A stretch of 64,000 bases of DNA from Moringa oleifera. Taxonomy: Eukaryota; Streptophyta; Magnoliopsida; Brassicales; Moringaceae. Below the pieces are notes generated by a model. That model worked only from the letters and a program-made list of their open reading frames with translations, was not told the DNA's origin and made no database searches. Below, one piece after another: positions 11,471 to 23,180 of this stretch. The position numbers were made by a program, and so were the translations under genes. Each line of letters starts with the position of its first letter. The first letter of the stretch is position 1. The DNA is taken from the NCBI GenBank assembly GCA_021397835.1, contig JAJFZO010000659.1:2108501-2172500 (forward strand). The letters run 5' to 3'.

Positions 11471-12460
11471 TAAGTTAGACTTGGTGTTTAAAAGTTATAA
11501 TTTTTTTTTTTGTTTTTTTGTTCTTTCTAGATATATAGATTTTGTTCAGTAATAAAATTCATCTTTTAAATCTATCTTTGCTGATACTTAGAATAGCTAG
11601 AGTAATCCCCAAACATGAGTTATCGTCATTGAAATATTAATTTAGGAATTGTTAACTCCTTAATCACACACCTAATGATAAGAATGCTAGATATTTTAAA
11701 TTTGAATTAGCTATAGATGAGAAAACCCTGATGAAGAAATATAATGCTCGATTTGAGCTTGATCTCAAACTATTAAAGTCCTTATCTTGATGATAAAAGA
11801 AACCTGATAACAAGAATCCTGATGAATATCAGTTGGACCCGAAAATTCCAATATGAAAGACTCCTGATGAATTAAGGTAAGTCAGAAATCTTTGAAGCAA
11901 ATCTTGATGTATCAGCTGACATTAAAGCCGATGAAGTAATACCCAACGTATCAAGTATATTGCCAAATCCTAATGAGTTAAATCTCAATGCATCATCTAT
12001 ATTATAAGCCCAAATGAGTCAAGTCATGATGTATAATTTGTAATATAAACCCCAATCAACAAAACTCCCAATCATGGATAAGGTTGAAGACAATCAAGAT
12101 TGGAAACTGGTAAGAAACTTCTTGAAACCCTAATCTTAGGCCTCTAAACTAAAAATGAATTTATTCATGAAGTCAATCTTCTAGGAGCAAAATTAGGTGT
12201 TAACAAAAACTATTAAATTTTTCTTTAAATTTTCATCATTCATCTAGTAAAGAAGCATTAAAATATATATATATATATCTCAAGAATAGGTTTAAAGATG
12301 GTCAACACTACTTATTACCAATGTATTTTTTTTCTTTGAAAATTTAGTGCATTTATTATTATTTTGGTTAATTACATCAATGAGACAAGCATTTTGTTTA
12401 TAGTTTCAAATTGGAACTTGCAACAAAAATTACATCTATTAAAGACTCACGTTTTTGTTG
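11471..12460. other. Degenerate transposon-like DNA without a gene
   Basis: The first part (to about 12200) keeps a repetitive plus-strand pattern with many CCTGATGA and AATCCTGATGA phrases, probably a decayed continuation of the retroelement gag. It then turns into AT-rich DNA with a TA repeat near 12263-12278. No intact frame is present. Confidence 0.4.
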
Positions 12461-12464
12461 AATT

Positions 12465-12920
12465 CTCAAGACTTTTGTTCATAATTTTCATTAATATTAA
12501 CAGTTTGAAGTACGCATGTGACATTCATATGACTTCTACTTATGCAATTATCCAAATACTCTTTTAAAATGCTATTAAAACAAATAAAATATTTTTTCTT
12601 CATATCAAACTTAATAGAAATGTTTAAAATATATATATTTAAATAAAATAAAAAGAATAAAAATTTTATTTTTTTAATAAGTGTTTAAAAGAGTGTTGGG
12701 GTAATCGCATAAATAGAAGTCATATACACTTTACATGTGCATATAAAACTATTAATATTAATGAAAATTATTGATAAAAGTCCTACATTAAAAATTTAAT
12801 AAAAATGTAAATCTCAAATAAATACACTTTACATGTGCATACAAAACTATTAATATTAATAAAAATTATTGATAAAAGTCCTACATTAAAAATCTAATAA
12901 AAATATAAATCTCAAATAAC
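12465..12920. repeat. Long imperfect inverted repeat (hairpin or MITE-like), with a 98 bp tandem duplication in one arm
   Basis: The left arm (about 12465-12600) and the reverse complement of the right arm (about 12650-12787) align over roughly 135 bp with scattered mismatches. Shared blocks include ATATGACTTCTA, ACTCTTTTAAA and ATAATTTTCATTAATATTAA. The spacer is about 50 bp. The outer part of the right arm is then repeated in tandem with a period of 98 bp (12725-12822 and 12823-12920). I could not define the outer ends or a target-site duplication, so the element class is unknown. Confidence 0.7.
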
Positions 12921-13600
12921 TGCACTTTTGTACGGGTCTCAATTTAAGACTACAACCAAAATATAGATCTTCCTCATGTAATTAATCCTCATTATTTTTC
13001 AAAGTGTTCATTATAATTATGACAATCTTGCTTAAAGAATTTATTTTAATTTATATGAGAAAAGATAGCATTATAAATAAACTTCCATTTCATTTACCTA
13101 TCAAAAATACATCCTTCTTACACGATAGATAGAAATTCCATTACTCGAGTGGTCAATTAAATTTCATTATTATTAAAAAAATAAAATAAATTCATGTAAC
13201 TCAATCATTTAGGCAAATAAAGTGGTGTAGAACAATGAACTTTACATCATAAGGCCTTATAAATGATTAACCTTGATGAATTGTCAATTGTATTAAGTGC
13301 CCATAAATACTATTGCCATTCCTTTCTTAGAGAAAAAAATAGTTAGATGCAAAAGAGACAATATATCATGTTAAAGAACATCATATAAATATAAGAAAAT
13401 GACAAGACAAAACTTGAAAGTTGAAGATTCATGACAGTCATTGCATCTTTAACTTTTTAGTTTCACTTTGAAAAGGTATCTTTTATATTTGGTGCATTTA
13501 CAACAATATTCAAAGAACTATTTTGAAAAAATAATAAGAAACTAATTATATAATATTTAAATTAGAAATTAAGGAGAAAATTAGTAAGTCGAATCAAAAA
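12921..13600. other. AT-rich intergenic DNA, nothing recognised
   Basis: There is no coding frame of note, no clear element end and no RNA gene that I can see. Confidence 0.4.
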
Positions 13601-16600
13601 TTAAAAAAATAAAAATTTAGACCAGTTATCAAACCGAAAAGAAAAAAGTAAAAAGTTCAACAGTTGATTTGGATAGAATTAAAAGTTGAATTATGATGAT
13701 GTAATAAATAATTAATAAAATTTTAAACATACATAAATATATAAAATTAAAAAATATAAAAACAAGTAATGAACGCCTTACAAAAAAATTAACTTTACCA
13801 TTATGGAAACATAAATAATACCAATCTACACCATCAAGATGTTTCTTAACCCCATACAACTTTTTTTTTTTTTAAAAAAAAGAGCTACGAAAATGAGTTT
13901 CATCCGAAAGACATCAAAATAACCTACCACAATGTGCCAAGCATTAGGCACTGATTAAGTAGGGGAAATTTCAAATATCCTACAAACCCTCCATATAAAA
14001 GGGTGACAAGAAATTGAAGAGGTTTAACTAGTGAATCCCCATAGAAGCAAAGACAACTTTTTTTTAGGAACACACCATATCCCTAGCCTCAGGTGGCAAT
14101 TAGCTCCTCCTTATGAATTTCATATCTACTCCTCAAAAACTCCACTTTTTAATGAGAAACAATAGATTTTATGTCTCGGGCATGAAACTTATAAAGGTTA
14201 CCTACTCTTACTAGATGATCCATAATAGCAAGGTGAAAAAAAAAATGTCCAAAAGAAAGGAAAACTCACCCAAAATATACTAAATGAAGTTTGGGAGCCT
14301 TGGCATAAACTTTTGAGTAAGTATAAATCAAGATTAAAATAAGGTGAACTAAGACAGTACAATGAGCAGACACCACACGAAAAGACTCCTTCCTCATTTG
14401 ATTGTCACAATTGACACAGAAAGAAAATGTAAATGGTTACCTTATAAGCCATTTTAAATAAATCGTTATCACCCATTAACTGGCTCAATGCTCAAAGACA
14501 CCACTCACCACTACTATAAACCATCCTAGCCTAAGCAACGCCTCTCCCTATTCATTAAGTCTTTGCTTCTCAGACAACGCTTTGGTACCCAAAGTGCTCC
14601 TATCTCACCTCAAGCACTCAAAAAGGAAGAAGATGTTATAACATAAAAGAGCATAAATTGATTAAGGAAAATATTAATATTTAGAGAATAAATTAAATAC
14701 CTTTTTTTTTTTTACGAAGCATGATGAAATTACATCAAACTATTGAAATTTATTTAATTAAACATAAAAAATTTTCCTAAAAACCATCAACTACTTAGCA
14801 TAAAAATCTATCATGACAAAGTAAATACTCTTTTATTTGACACCTCATACTGACTTAGGTTATACTAAAGAAAGAGCAAAAAAAATTTGACTAAGATGCA
14901 CTAATTTGTAACATGTTGGGCTAGGAATTGGTATTGCTTCTTTTAAGCCTCGCCAACAAATCAGAACTATAAATCATAGGTTAATAGAACAAAAAATGAT
15001 GGACCAAACCATATAACAAACAAGCATAATTAAGCAAACTGACCCAATCATAAGGCTAAGTCTCTATGTAATAGCATAACCACTTAAAGAGTCAGGGGAG
15101 CACGCAACTTATTAAGGAAAATATGGGTCTGATGGTAATTAAGGTAATAATGGAAAATCTTGCAAACAAAAGTGGTTCTGATAGAAAATTAAGAGAAGTA
15201 ATTACATCAGGATGGTAATAAGCTGATAAAAGGACTTGCTTAATTGATAGTAAAGGAAATGTCATAGTATAAATGTAAGAAAACACATCATTTGCAAGCA
15301 AGGTATTTGATCTTGGAAATTTACGAGAAAGAAACCACCTAAAAAAATAAGATCCTATCTAACTTAAGAAGACACATTTGTGTATCAACATTAAGAAAGT
15401 ATTAAAGAATTTAAAGTGCAAATAGAAGCAATGACATGATCAATGTTCCTAGGAAAAATACATAAACCAAAGAGTTCCAACATTAAATGATATATTAAAA
15501 AAAAATTACAATGATGATTGTTAATTGTAGCATCTTTCTGGGGCATCTGATTAATGGAAGTAGCAACTAAACATTCAATAACACTAGTAGCAAATGGCAT
15601 TGGAAGAATAAGAGGAGAACCCAATGGCAAGGAAGCCAGAGTTATACAGCCAACAGGAAGAGGTAACAAAGGTTCAAGAATTATGTTAGAGCCAATATTC
15701 CTTTTGTGTCTTCAGTTTTATCCATAACCTCTTCAATTTCCTTGTCACTAAATGATTCATAATCTTCATCTTGCACAACAAAGAAATTGAGGTCTAGGTT
15801 GAGAAAAGTTATTTCAAATTCTTCTTCTGCATTGTTTTTGGTAAGCATCAACATGGAATCTCCATACTTTCCCCTTTTTTTTCTTTAAAAGCTGGAGATT
15901 TAAGGAATTCGTTAATAACTTGGTTCTTAGCCTTTTGCATAGCTAGTTTTAAATCGACTTATGACTCCTGCTCAATCAATCTAAATTCTTTGAAGTGGTA
16001 ATAAAAAGTTTATTTTTTTTGTTCTTCTACCACTCTTACTTGTCCTTCTAAGGCTTTCACCTTTTCCTATAAAACAAATTTTTTCTTCATTAATTTTGCC
16101 AACTTCTGGGTCATCCATAAAAATTTTATAGATAGCAAGCGCGTAGCCTGAACTTCCTATTAAAAAAGAATAAAATGAGGCATAGGTCATATTAGATTTA
16201 GGTTAAATATGGCTTTAACAAAACAAACTAAGATAAAGACTCATCAAAGTTAGATTAGCTTCCACTTGAGTAATTAGTTACTTAGGTGTTGAATCTTCAA
16301 AAAGGAGTTAGTATATTTCGAGGGTGGTCTTGTGAAATAACTCTGAACTACTTTAGAGACTATTGCTAAATCACTTACTTCAACTAACCAAGCATAAATG
16401 TAGGGTGCTTTACTTGGATCTTTGATGGTGGCCTTCTTAAAAGCCTCTTTCTTCATACTCGAAAAGGAAATGAAGGCAAGTGTAAAAACAAGGTTTTCCT
16501 TTCGAGCAACAGAAGAGGTTGAAGGGGAGGTTTAAGATAACTCCCTTAGTTGATCATGTCCTTTCTTATAGTTAGCCAACGTTGTTTCAATTGGTCCTTA

Positions 16601-17347
16601 TCCTTCGTGATAAGCCTCTCAGCATCACCTCTTTACGAGCTTATAGCTTAGCTTGAGATATCCTTAAGTTAGACATCTTAGATTTTAAATCTTAAACTAT
16701 TGCAAAATAAGAAACTAATTTGTTCCAAAAGAAGAAAAAATTATCAATAACTCTTTAAAAGAATAGTGTTATTTTGAAAAAAGAAAAGAAACCATACCCT
16801 TTACTCCCCTGAGTGAGAAGAGTCCTCCAAGTCACTTGTTGGTAATCTGAGGCGGGCAGCTTCAATGCTACTAAATGTAGGTGGAAGGGTCACCTTAATC
16901 CTTTCGTTATTTCTTGCAACCTTAAGGCTTGGGAAAGAAGACCCAACTAAATCTCTAGGGATAAGGTAAATCAAATGATTTAACTCCCTAAGCCTCTTTT
17001 GGGTTACAAAGTTTCTTAGGCCAATTACCTATGGTCAAGTAAAGTTAAGGCAGTACGTAGACTAGTTGCCACCTTTTCCAATAATGGAATAGTTAGCTTA
17101 GTGGTTTTAAAGACATTCCATAAAGCAGTTCGAGATCTAAGCTTGCTTAGGACGCAAGAATCAACTTCTCATTTTAGTTCTAATTGAAAGAAGGTCTAAA
17201 AAATAAGACGAACCCACTATGAGCACAAATGTAATACCATTTTGCCCCATTAGGGTGTTTTTTGATATCGAAGAGCTTATAAAATAATGATAAAGGAAAA
17301 GTATCATAACTTGAAAACATCAACGACAGCCTAAATCCTACTACTAT
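13600..17347 (-). mobile_element. Relics of the gag-like retroelement family, minus strand
   Basis: Two minus-strand segments carry the same signature as the family at 5.8-11.5 kb. At 13859-13780 the frame reads VKKHLDGVDWYYLCF; at 17265-17190 it reads IKKHPNGAKWYYIC. Downstream of the second, about 16930-16800 reads LPPTFSSIEAARLRLP, and 16456-16274 and 16190-15981 are further open pieces of the same polyprotein-like region. 15669-15092 holds open frames I do not recognise. 13860-15000 contains no recognisable domain. Everything is fragmentary. A CACTA element interrupts the region at 17348. Confidence 0.5.
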
Positions 17348-19455
17348 CACTATTACAAAAAAGAAAATAATGGATATTAAATTAATGATAGATTTATAAA
17401 GAATTATCATTAAAAATATTTTTAATACTTTTGTCATTAATTCTTAAAAAACTTTAACATTAAAAACAACCCTTTATCATTAGCTTGATGAAAACTACCA
17501 TTAAAGAGTACTTTTTAATGTCAGTTATCAAAAAATTGACTTTAAAAGTTTAAGACTCAACCCTTTAAAATTAGTTAGAGATAAATGATACTAAAAGGTA
17601 GCTATTAGGTATGAACTCATATTAAAACGCAGCTTTTAACATTAGTTCTCTAAGAACTAACATTAAATGTGTTAGTTCTTAGGCTTTGACATCAGTTCAT
17701 GGCAACTTAGCATTAAAACCTATGTTTTAACATTAGTTCACCATGAACTGAAGTTGAAATAACCTTTCAGCATCAATTCTTTACGAACTAACTTTAAAGG
17801 GTTTATATAACCCTATAGGTGCAAGAACATCCTCCTCCCTTTTGTTTTTCTCTTCCATTTGGCCATCCCTTGATTTTTGATTTGAAAGTGTTTTTGCTAG
17901 ATTTATAACTTTGCGATAAATTCGGATATTAATTTCCTTGGTTGACAATTTGTAAGTTTTTTTAATTCTTTCTTTTTATTCAATTTGGCTTGAATTTAAA
18001 GTATGAATTAAAAAATTAATATTATTTTTAGATTTTCTTGATCAAGTGTGATTTTGTGGATGTTTTACAAGTATCTGGATAACTAGATACCATTTAGATA
18101 TGCTTGATAAATTTATGTTGGTAAAATTTAGGTATTTTGTAAGTATGCTTGAATAGTTATATTATATAAGAATGGGTATTTTGATGAACTTATGTAATTA
18201 GATGTTAGTTAAATGTTAAATAGATAATTAATTAATTAAATGTTAGATACTGAGTGTGACTATTATGTGATAAAATTTATGAGGGACAACATCGACAAAT
18301 GTGATGATAATGATCTATATACAGAAATGGTAAGTTTTTAAGTAATTGTTTATGCAATTACTTATGTAATTGATGTGCTTATTATAAAATTTAATTGTAC
18401 TAAATTTTGTCTTTTTGATAAACATAGTTAAATGGACTAGGTATTTGCACCCAATCGGATCTTGATGAAGTTAGAAAAGAAATGGAATAATATCTAAGAA
18501 GTACCATCTGAATCTCCAAAGTAAATGTGGAAGACTTGTTCTCAATATTTTGTAGACATGGACATAGTTGAACTTAGATAATTGAACTTTTAGGATCGAG
18601 TATGATAATATGTATTTAAACTTATGTATTATACATATGAAGTTAAATTATGAAATCAAATATTTTTTCTTCTTATATTGGATGCCATGCTCTACAATTT
18701 TTTAGATCAAATTATATTGAAGTATTTTTATACATGAAAGAAACAATAATAGTTTGGGTAAAAATTATATTTTTGCAAAAGTAATTTTGTTTGTGTTTAT
18801 ATAATTATATTAAAGAAAGGAAGAAGATGTGATTGTTTTATTAAAGTATATTGAAAGGAGAAGTATTAGTGTATTTGAGAATTCTGTAATTATATATGTT
18901 GAATAAGTTTTATTGAAGTGTGTAATCACATATTGCATTGTGGTTTTAGTGAAAAAAAAAAAACTTTGTGAGAATATTGGAAAGAATTATGTTGATGTGT
19001 AAAAAATGAAGAGATTTGATTAACATGCAAATGTGTAAAAGAAGATAAGAATTGTACATAAGTATTAAATTATATATATGCAAATTTTTTATAATTTATA
19101 TATAAAAAATTATCATTAATTTAAAATTATTAAAAAATAAAAATACATTTGACAACAATTCATTAAAATTATCATTAAAAGAGGATTTTTAATAACAATT
19201 CATTAAAAACTACCATTAAAAGCTTTTCCTTTAATGATAATTTTGAATAACTATCGTTATTTCAATGATAATTTAATAAATTACCGTTAAAAACTTCAAT
19301 GACAATTTTTAATGAACTGTTATTAAAAAGTTTTTAATAACCGTTCAAAACTATCATTAAAACTTTTTTTAATAACATAAATATAAATGACGGTTAAAAA
19401 CTATTGTTAAATGTAATTTTAATTGTCATCAAAATCTATTTTATAATAATATATA
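17348..19455 (+). mobile_element. CACTA DNA transposon derivative, internally deleted
   Basis: The left end at 17348 reads CACTATTACAAAAAAG, a CACTA-type TIR. Subterminal repeats around TTAACATTAGTTC and GAACTAACATTAAA fill 17460-17790, and a second cluster around AATGATAATTTT lies at 19150-19430. The right end is degenerate (TTTATAATAAT near 19440-19452). Inside, on the plus strand, about 18240-18330 reads TECDYYVIKFMRD, the catalytic-Cys segment of a Ulp1-like protease, and 18446-18490 reads TQSDLDEVRKEM before a stop. These match the protease segments of the element at 1-2718. The His/Asp part and the transposase are missing. Confidence 0.65.
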
Positions 19456-20660
19456 TACGAGGCATTTGGGATTAATTGTGTGAGACATAATTACCTAGTA
19501 TGACATATGCTCCATACAAAGGGCTGTGTAAGGAACTTAAGGCTGCGCAAGGAGCCCAACCTAAGGCCACAACGAAGGAACATAAAAACATAGCCCACTG
19601 GGAATGGGATAACAGGCTTGGTCGTCCTTCCCAGCAGGGAGTATCTTTATGCTCTCAATGATATTGTAATGGCGTCTATGCCATTCATCTTTTCCCAAGG
19701 AAATTACAGACATGACGTTTGTTGCCCAAAAATCATAAACGTCACCTCCCATGTTGATTCACGCATACCTATCCTATTAACTGAAGGAAAATCTAAATCC
19801 AAGCGAAAGAATGTAAAACTCACTAATGTATTACCTCAAAACTCACATTTAACGTTCCTATCTTCTTTGACTCATCCTTGGTACGCCATGCGTCAGCTTA
19901 ACCACGATCTATGAGCACTTGTCAGCTCGAGTTCTAACTTCTACTCAAATGCATCAGACCCTCCCAGGCTCCATCATACCTCTAATAGGTGCCCATTTTT
20001 GCTTTCACCTACTCCATCTTAGTGATTCAATTCCCACCTTAAAAGGATTTCTATTGAAATATTCAAGATCTACTATCAGCTCAGGCATGCCAATAGCAAA
20101 TCAATCTCTGTGCTAAATCTCATATGTAAAACCAGTTTGCAGTCAAAATAACAGCACGAAGGAGAGATCCTCTTTTCTCAGTCAGTTCACAGGTAGTACA
20201 GTTGGAAATATTTAAACAGTTGAATTTATCTATACCAGATGCCTAGTTTGACCTGTGACACCCTGCTCAGGAGAATCCTCACATTCTTAAATCTTAATAA
20301 TGGTCCAGACATGTTAAAACATGCTTACATGGAGTATACAGGACTATCTGCATCTTCAGCGATCTATTTCAAATGCAAAGTTTTTACGGATCATGGTGTC
20401 TCTTGTGAAAACCGAAGCTCTGTTCAATGTCTCCTCCGGAAGAAGAACAAAGATCATGTGGAGCTGCATTTTTGTATCACATTAAAGTGAGAGTACAAGG
20501 CAAGCTTTAATGAAGTCAACCAACATCCCAAGTTAAGGACCAGAAGCCATTGAGTAACAAACTAGAGGTGCTTGATTAATCTAAAACAACGTAATTGCAG
20601 GCCGTCCTGGTCAGAATATTTTCTGTGTTAGTAACCCTGTCATTTTCACTGGCATACCAT
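19456..20660. other. Intergenic DNA downstream of the PPR gene
   Basis: Base composition becomes less AT-rich here. A few open frames of under 100 codons occur on both strands without recognisable domains. The part nearest 20660 presumably holds the 3' untranslated region of the PPR gene. Confidence 0.4.
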
Positions 20661-21926
20661 TCACCAATTATGGCAAACCTCATCTGACATGTCCGCTTGA
20701 TTACGTAGTTCAAGCATGCAAGCATAATGCTCTGAAATAGGTGAGACCCCATAGTGCTGCATCATGTAGTTGAAGTACCTGTAACCCTCAGACACATTGT
20801 TCGTGTGTGCACAAGCGCATAAAACACCTACAAAAGTGATTGCATCTGGTTGTATGTTTGCCTTTTCCATCTGTGCAAAGAGAGCAAGGGCTTCATCTGC
20901 ATGCCCATGGACTCCCAAGCTGGTGATCATTGAATTCCAAGTGGCTAAGTTCTTGGTTTGCATCATATCAAAAACTTTCTTAGCATCCTGAAAACTCCCA
21001 CATTTGCTGTACATGTCAATAAGAGCTGTTCCGAGAAAAACCCCAAGTTTGAACCCCTTTTTGAGAGCAAAATCATGAACCCGACGACCCAACTTTAGAC
21101 TTCCCAGTTGAGTACAGGCTTTTAACAAGCTAACAAGTGTATATTCATTTGGCCTTGTATCATCAACCTGCATTTTTTGGAATAGTTCAAATGCCTCCAT
21201 AGGTTGTTGATTCTTAACATACCCATCAATCATTGCAGTCCATGAAACAACATTTCTTGTCGGCATTTGCTCAAAAGTCCTTCGAGCAGCATCTAAATCC
21301 CCACTAGCAACAAGCGCTGTGATCATGGTTGTCCAGGAAACTACACTGCATACGCTCATTTTCCCAAACACTTTATGCCCAGAGTCTCTGTGCCCTGACT
21401 TGAAATAGAAATCCATAAGAGTATTTTGCACAAAGGTATCTTGCAAAAGACCAGTTTTAATGGCTAGTGCATGGACTTCTTTTCCCTTACTGATGGCAGA
21501 AGAGGCCAAACAAGCTTTGATAACAAAGGGAAAAGTAAATTTATCAGGTGGGAAGCCTTGGCAAATCATCAGGTTATACAGAAGGAGAGCTTGGTGGGGG
21601 CTGCCATTGATGGTAAGGGCTCTAATCATAAGATTCCATGTAAAGCTAAGGGGTACGTGGAGTTGATGGAACACAAGAGTGGCATAATCCGTTTTACCAT
21701 AAGAACAGCAAAGGTTAAGCAACTTTCTAATAAGCAATTGATCTTGAGAGAGGCCGTGCCGAATGATCTTTCCATGGATCTGCTTGAGTTGATTGAAGTT
21801 GGAGCACTTCTGGAACCAGATGAGAGCTTCCTGAGTATTAAACCGTAGTCTAGAGGTACAGCATGGCACAGGAGATGGGGGTTTTCCGTGAAGTGGATCA
21901 GGAGAGCATGAAAGGCATGCCAGCAT
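20661..21926 (-). CDS. PLS-class pentatricopeptide repeat protein, At3g26630-like
   Basis: This is an intronless frame of 421 codons. PPR proteins bind organellar RNA one base per repeat and act in editing, splicing or stability. The N-terminus (about residues 1-30) is rich in Ser, Pro and Cys with few acidic residues and could be a plastid or mitochondrial transit peptide. From about residue 35 to 405 there are PLS-type repeats, with landmarks NQLKQIHGKIIRHG, FTWNLMIRAL, DKFTFPFVIKACL, VVSWTTMITAL, VVSWTAMIDGYVKN, LGTALIDMYSKCG and TWNSMITSLGVHG. From memory the protein resembles Arabidopsis At3g26630 along its length, including the QLKQ(I/V)H start and VGVL(C/S)ACA near the end. The homologue is about 455 residues and also lacks E+/DYW editing domains; this one stops about 35 residues earlier. 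The gene is divergent from the LWD gene with a 1.25 kb shared upstream region. The family is certain; the RNA target is unknown. Confidence 0.92.
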   Translation of the reverse strand: MLACLSCSPDPLHGKPPSPVPCCTSRLRFNTQEALIWFQKCSNFNQLKQIHGKIIRHGLSQDQLLIRKLLNLCCSYGKTDYATLVFHQLHVPLSFTWNLMIRALTINGSPHQALLLYNLMICQGFPPDKFTFPFVIKACLASSAISKGKEVHALAIKTGLLQDTFVQNTLMDFYFKSGHRDSGHKVFGKMSVCSVVSWTTMITALVASGDLDAARRTFEQMPTRNVVSWTAMIDGYVKNQQPMEAFELFQKMQVDDTRPNEYTLVSLLKACTQLGSLKLGRRVHDFALKKGFKLGVFLGTALIDMYSKCGSFQDAKKVFDMMQTKNLATWNSMITSLGVHGHADEALALFAQMEKANIQPDAITFVGVLCACAHTNNVSEGYRYFNYMMQHYGVSPISEHYACMLELRNQADMSDEVCHNW

Positions 21927-23180
21927 TACACTTTGGTTAAGCCCAAGAAGATGGCCTTGCCCGAGACACTGACAAGTGAGAAAGCAAAGGTAAATATAAC
22001 TTACATGTTACAAAAGGGTGCCTGTGGCCACCCAGAAGTAAGGATACCATAATTTCAGTGAGTAAATGCACATGTTATTGAGAAGAATTACAGGTGAGAG
22101 CTGAGCACGACAATGCCCAGAGACAGGGATCTTGTATATCCAAAAAAAACATCTAATAGTCATAAACAGCAAATATACATCAGATAAAATTTTCGTAGGA
22201 AGGGGAAAAGATTGGTATTCGTACTTCTATTTCAGATAAAATCAGCAGGAAAAGTAAGGACAGAAACCCAGAATAAGGCATCATTGAAACAGGTGAAAGG
22301 GTTTGACAGCCATGGCAGAGGGCAGGTGAGGCAACAGCAGATGAAAGGAAAAGGAAAGGGAAAAGGAAGAATGGAATACCTGCTAATATCGCTCTGCCGA
22401 TTGCGTTTGCGCGTGATAGGGCAGGACGGTAAGAGACCTCCTAAGGAATTATGGCCATGGGGGTTCTATCTCCACCTTGGTGCTAAATGGTGCACTGGAT
22501 GCAGCATATGTGAAGCTTGTGGCTACTTCTGGATAATGGAAAGCCGCCAATGCCTAATAGGCCAAATTTTCTTTTCCAAACCAAAATTTGGTAGCCATTA
22601 GTTGATGGATGAGGGTGACGATTAGAGAAATTCTACTTCTGGAACGGTATATTTTTACATACTGAGCTCTGCCAAAAAACAGGACCGTTAAACTAACTCG
22701 ACTGGCTGCTAATCCAAAGAAAAGGAAAGAGGAAAGGAACTTGTATTAGCGGATGTTAGGATTGACCCAGGCCCGGTTTTCCTTGCCGAAAGAATGTCTC
22801 TGCGTGCTTATCCAAGCCCATCACAGAAATCGCTTGGGCCACTGTTCGCTATGTCCAGTTTTGTGTTTTGTGTTCCTGGGTACATGACCAGGGCCCTTCG
22901 TCTCTTCTAGTCTAATTTTACCGCTCACTACCTTCATCATTACATAGAGTCGCAGAGTATACTGTCCGCGCCTACAGGAATACATGTGCATCCGCCCCAG
23001 TGAGATTTCATGTATCTGCCAGAAAGAGGGAAAAGATAGAGGCCGAGGGGACGAGAGAGGCTGGGAGGGGATATTGGTGATTGAGAGCGAACCTTTAAGC
23101 TGCAAGAAAAAGGGGAAGATAAGCAGAGTGCTTGATTGGTATTACTGATTGCTCCGTGTAGAAGTAGATAAAAGGAAGAG
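21927..23180. promoter_or_regulatory. Shared divergent upstream region of the PPR and LWD genes
   Basis: The two start codons face away from each other across 1254 bp, so both promoters and 5' untranslated regions lie here. No clear TATA box is visible near the LWD start. Two TCP-type site II motifs lie about 340-370 bp upstream of the LWD ATG: TGGGCC at 22835-22840 and AGCCCA (TGGGCT on the other strand) at 22815-22820. A purine-rich GGAAAAGG run occurs near 22345-22370. An open frame of 129 codons at 22212-22601 has no recognisable domain and is not called a gene. Confidence 0.5.

Noticed and set aside
14300..14440. Cysteine-containing minus-strand segment resembling a LINE zf-RVT region
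   Set aside because: The cysteine and histidine spacing does not fit and no LINE reverse transcriptase motif was found nearby.
21471..21848. 125-codon frame antisense to the PPR gene
   Set aside because: It lies opposite strongly conserved PPR repeats and is a mirror frame.
22212..22601. 129-codon plus-strand frame between the PPR and LWD genes
   Set aside because: It has no recognisable domain, contains a purine simple-sequence stretch and lies in the shared promoter region.
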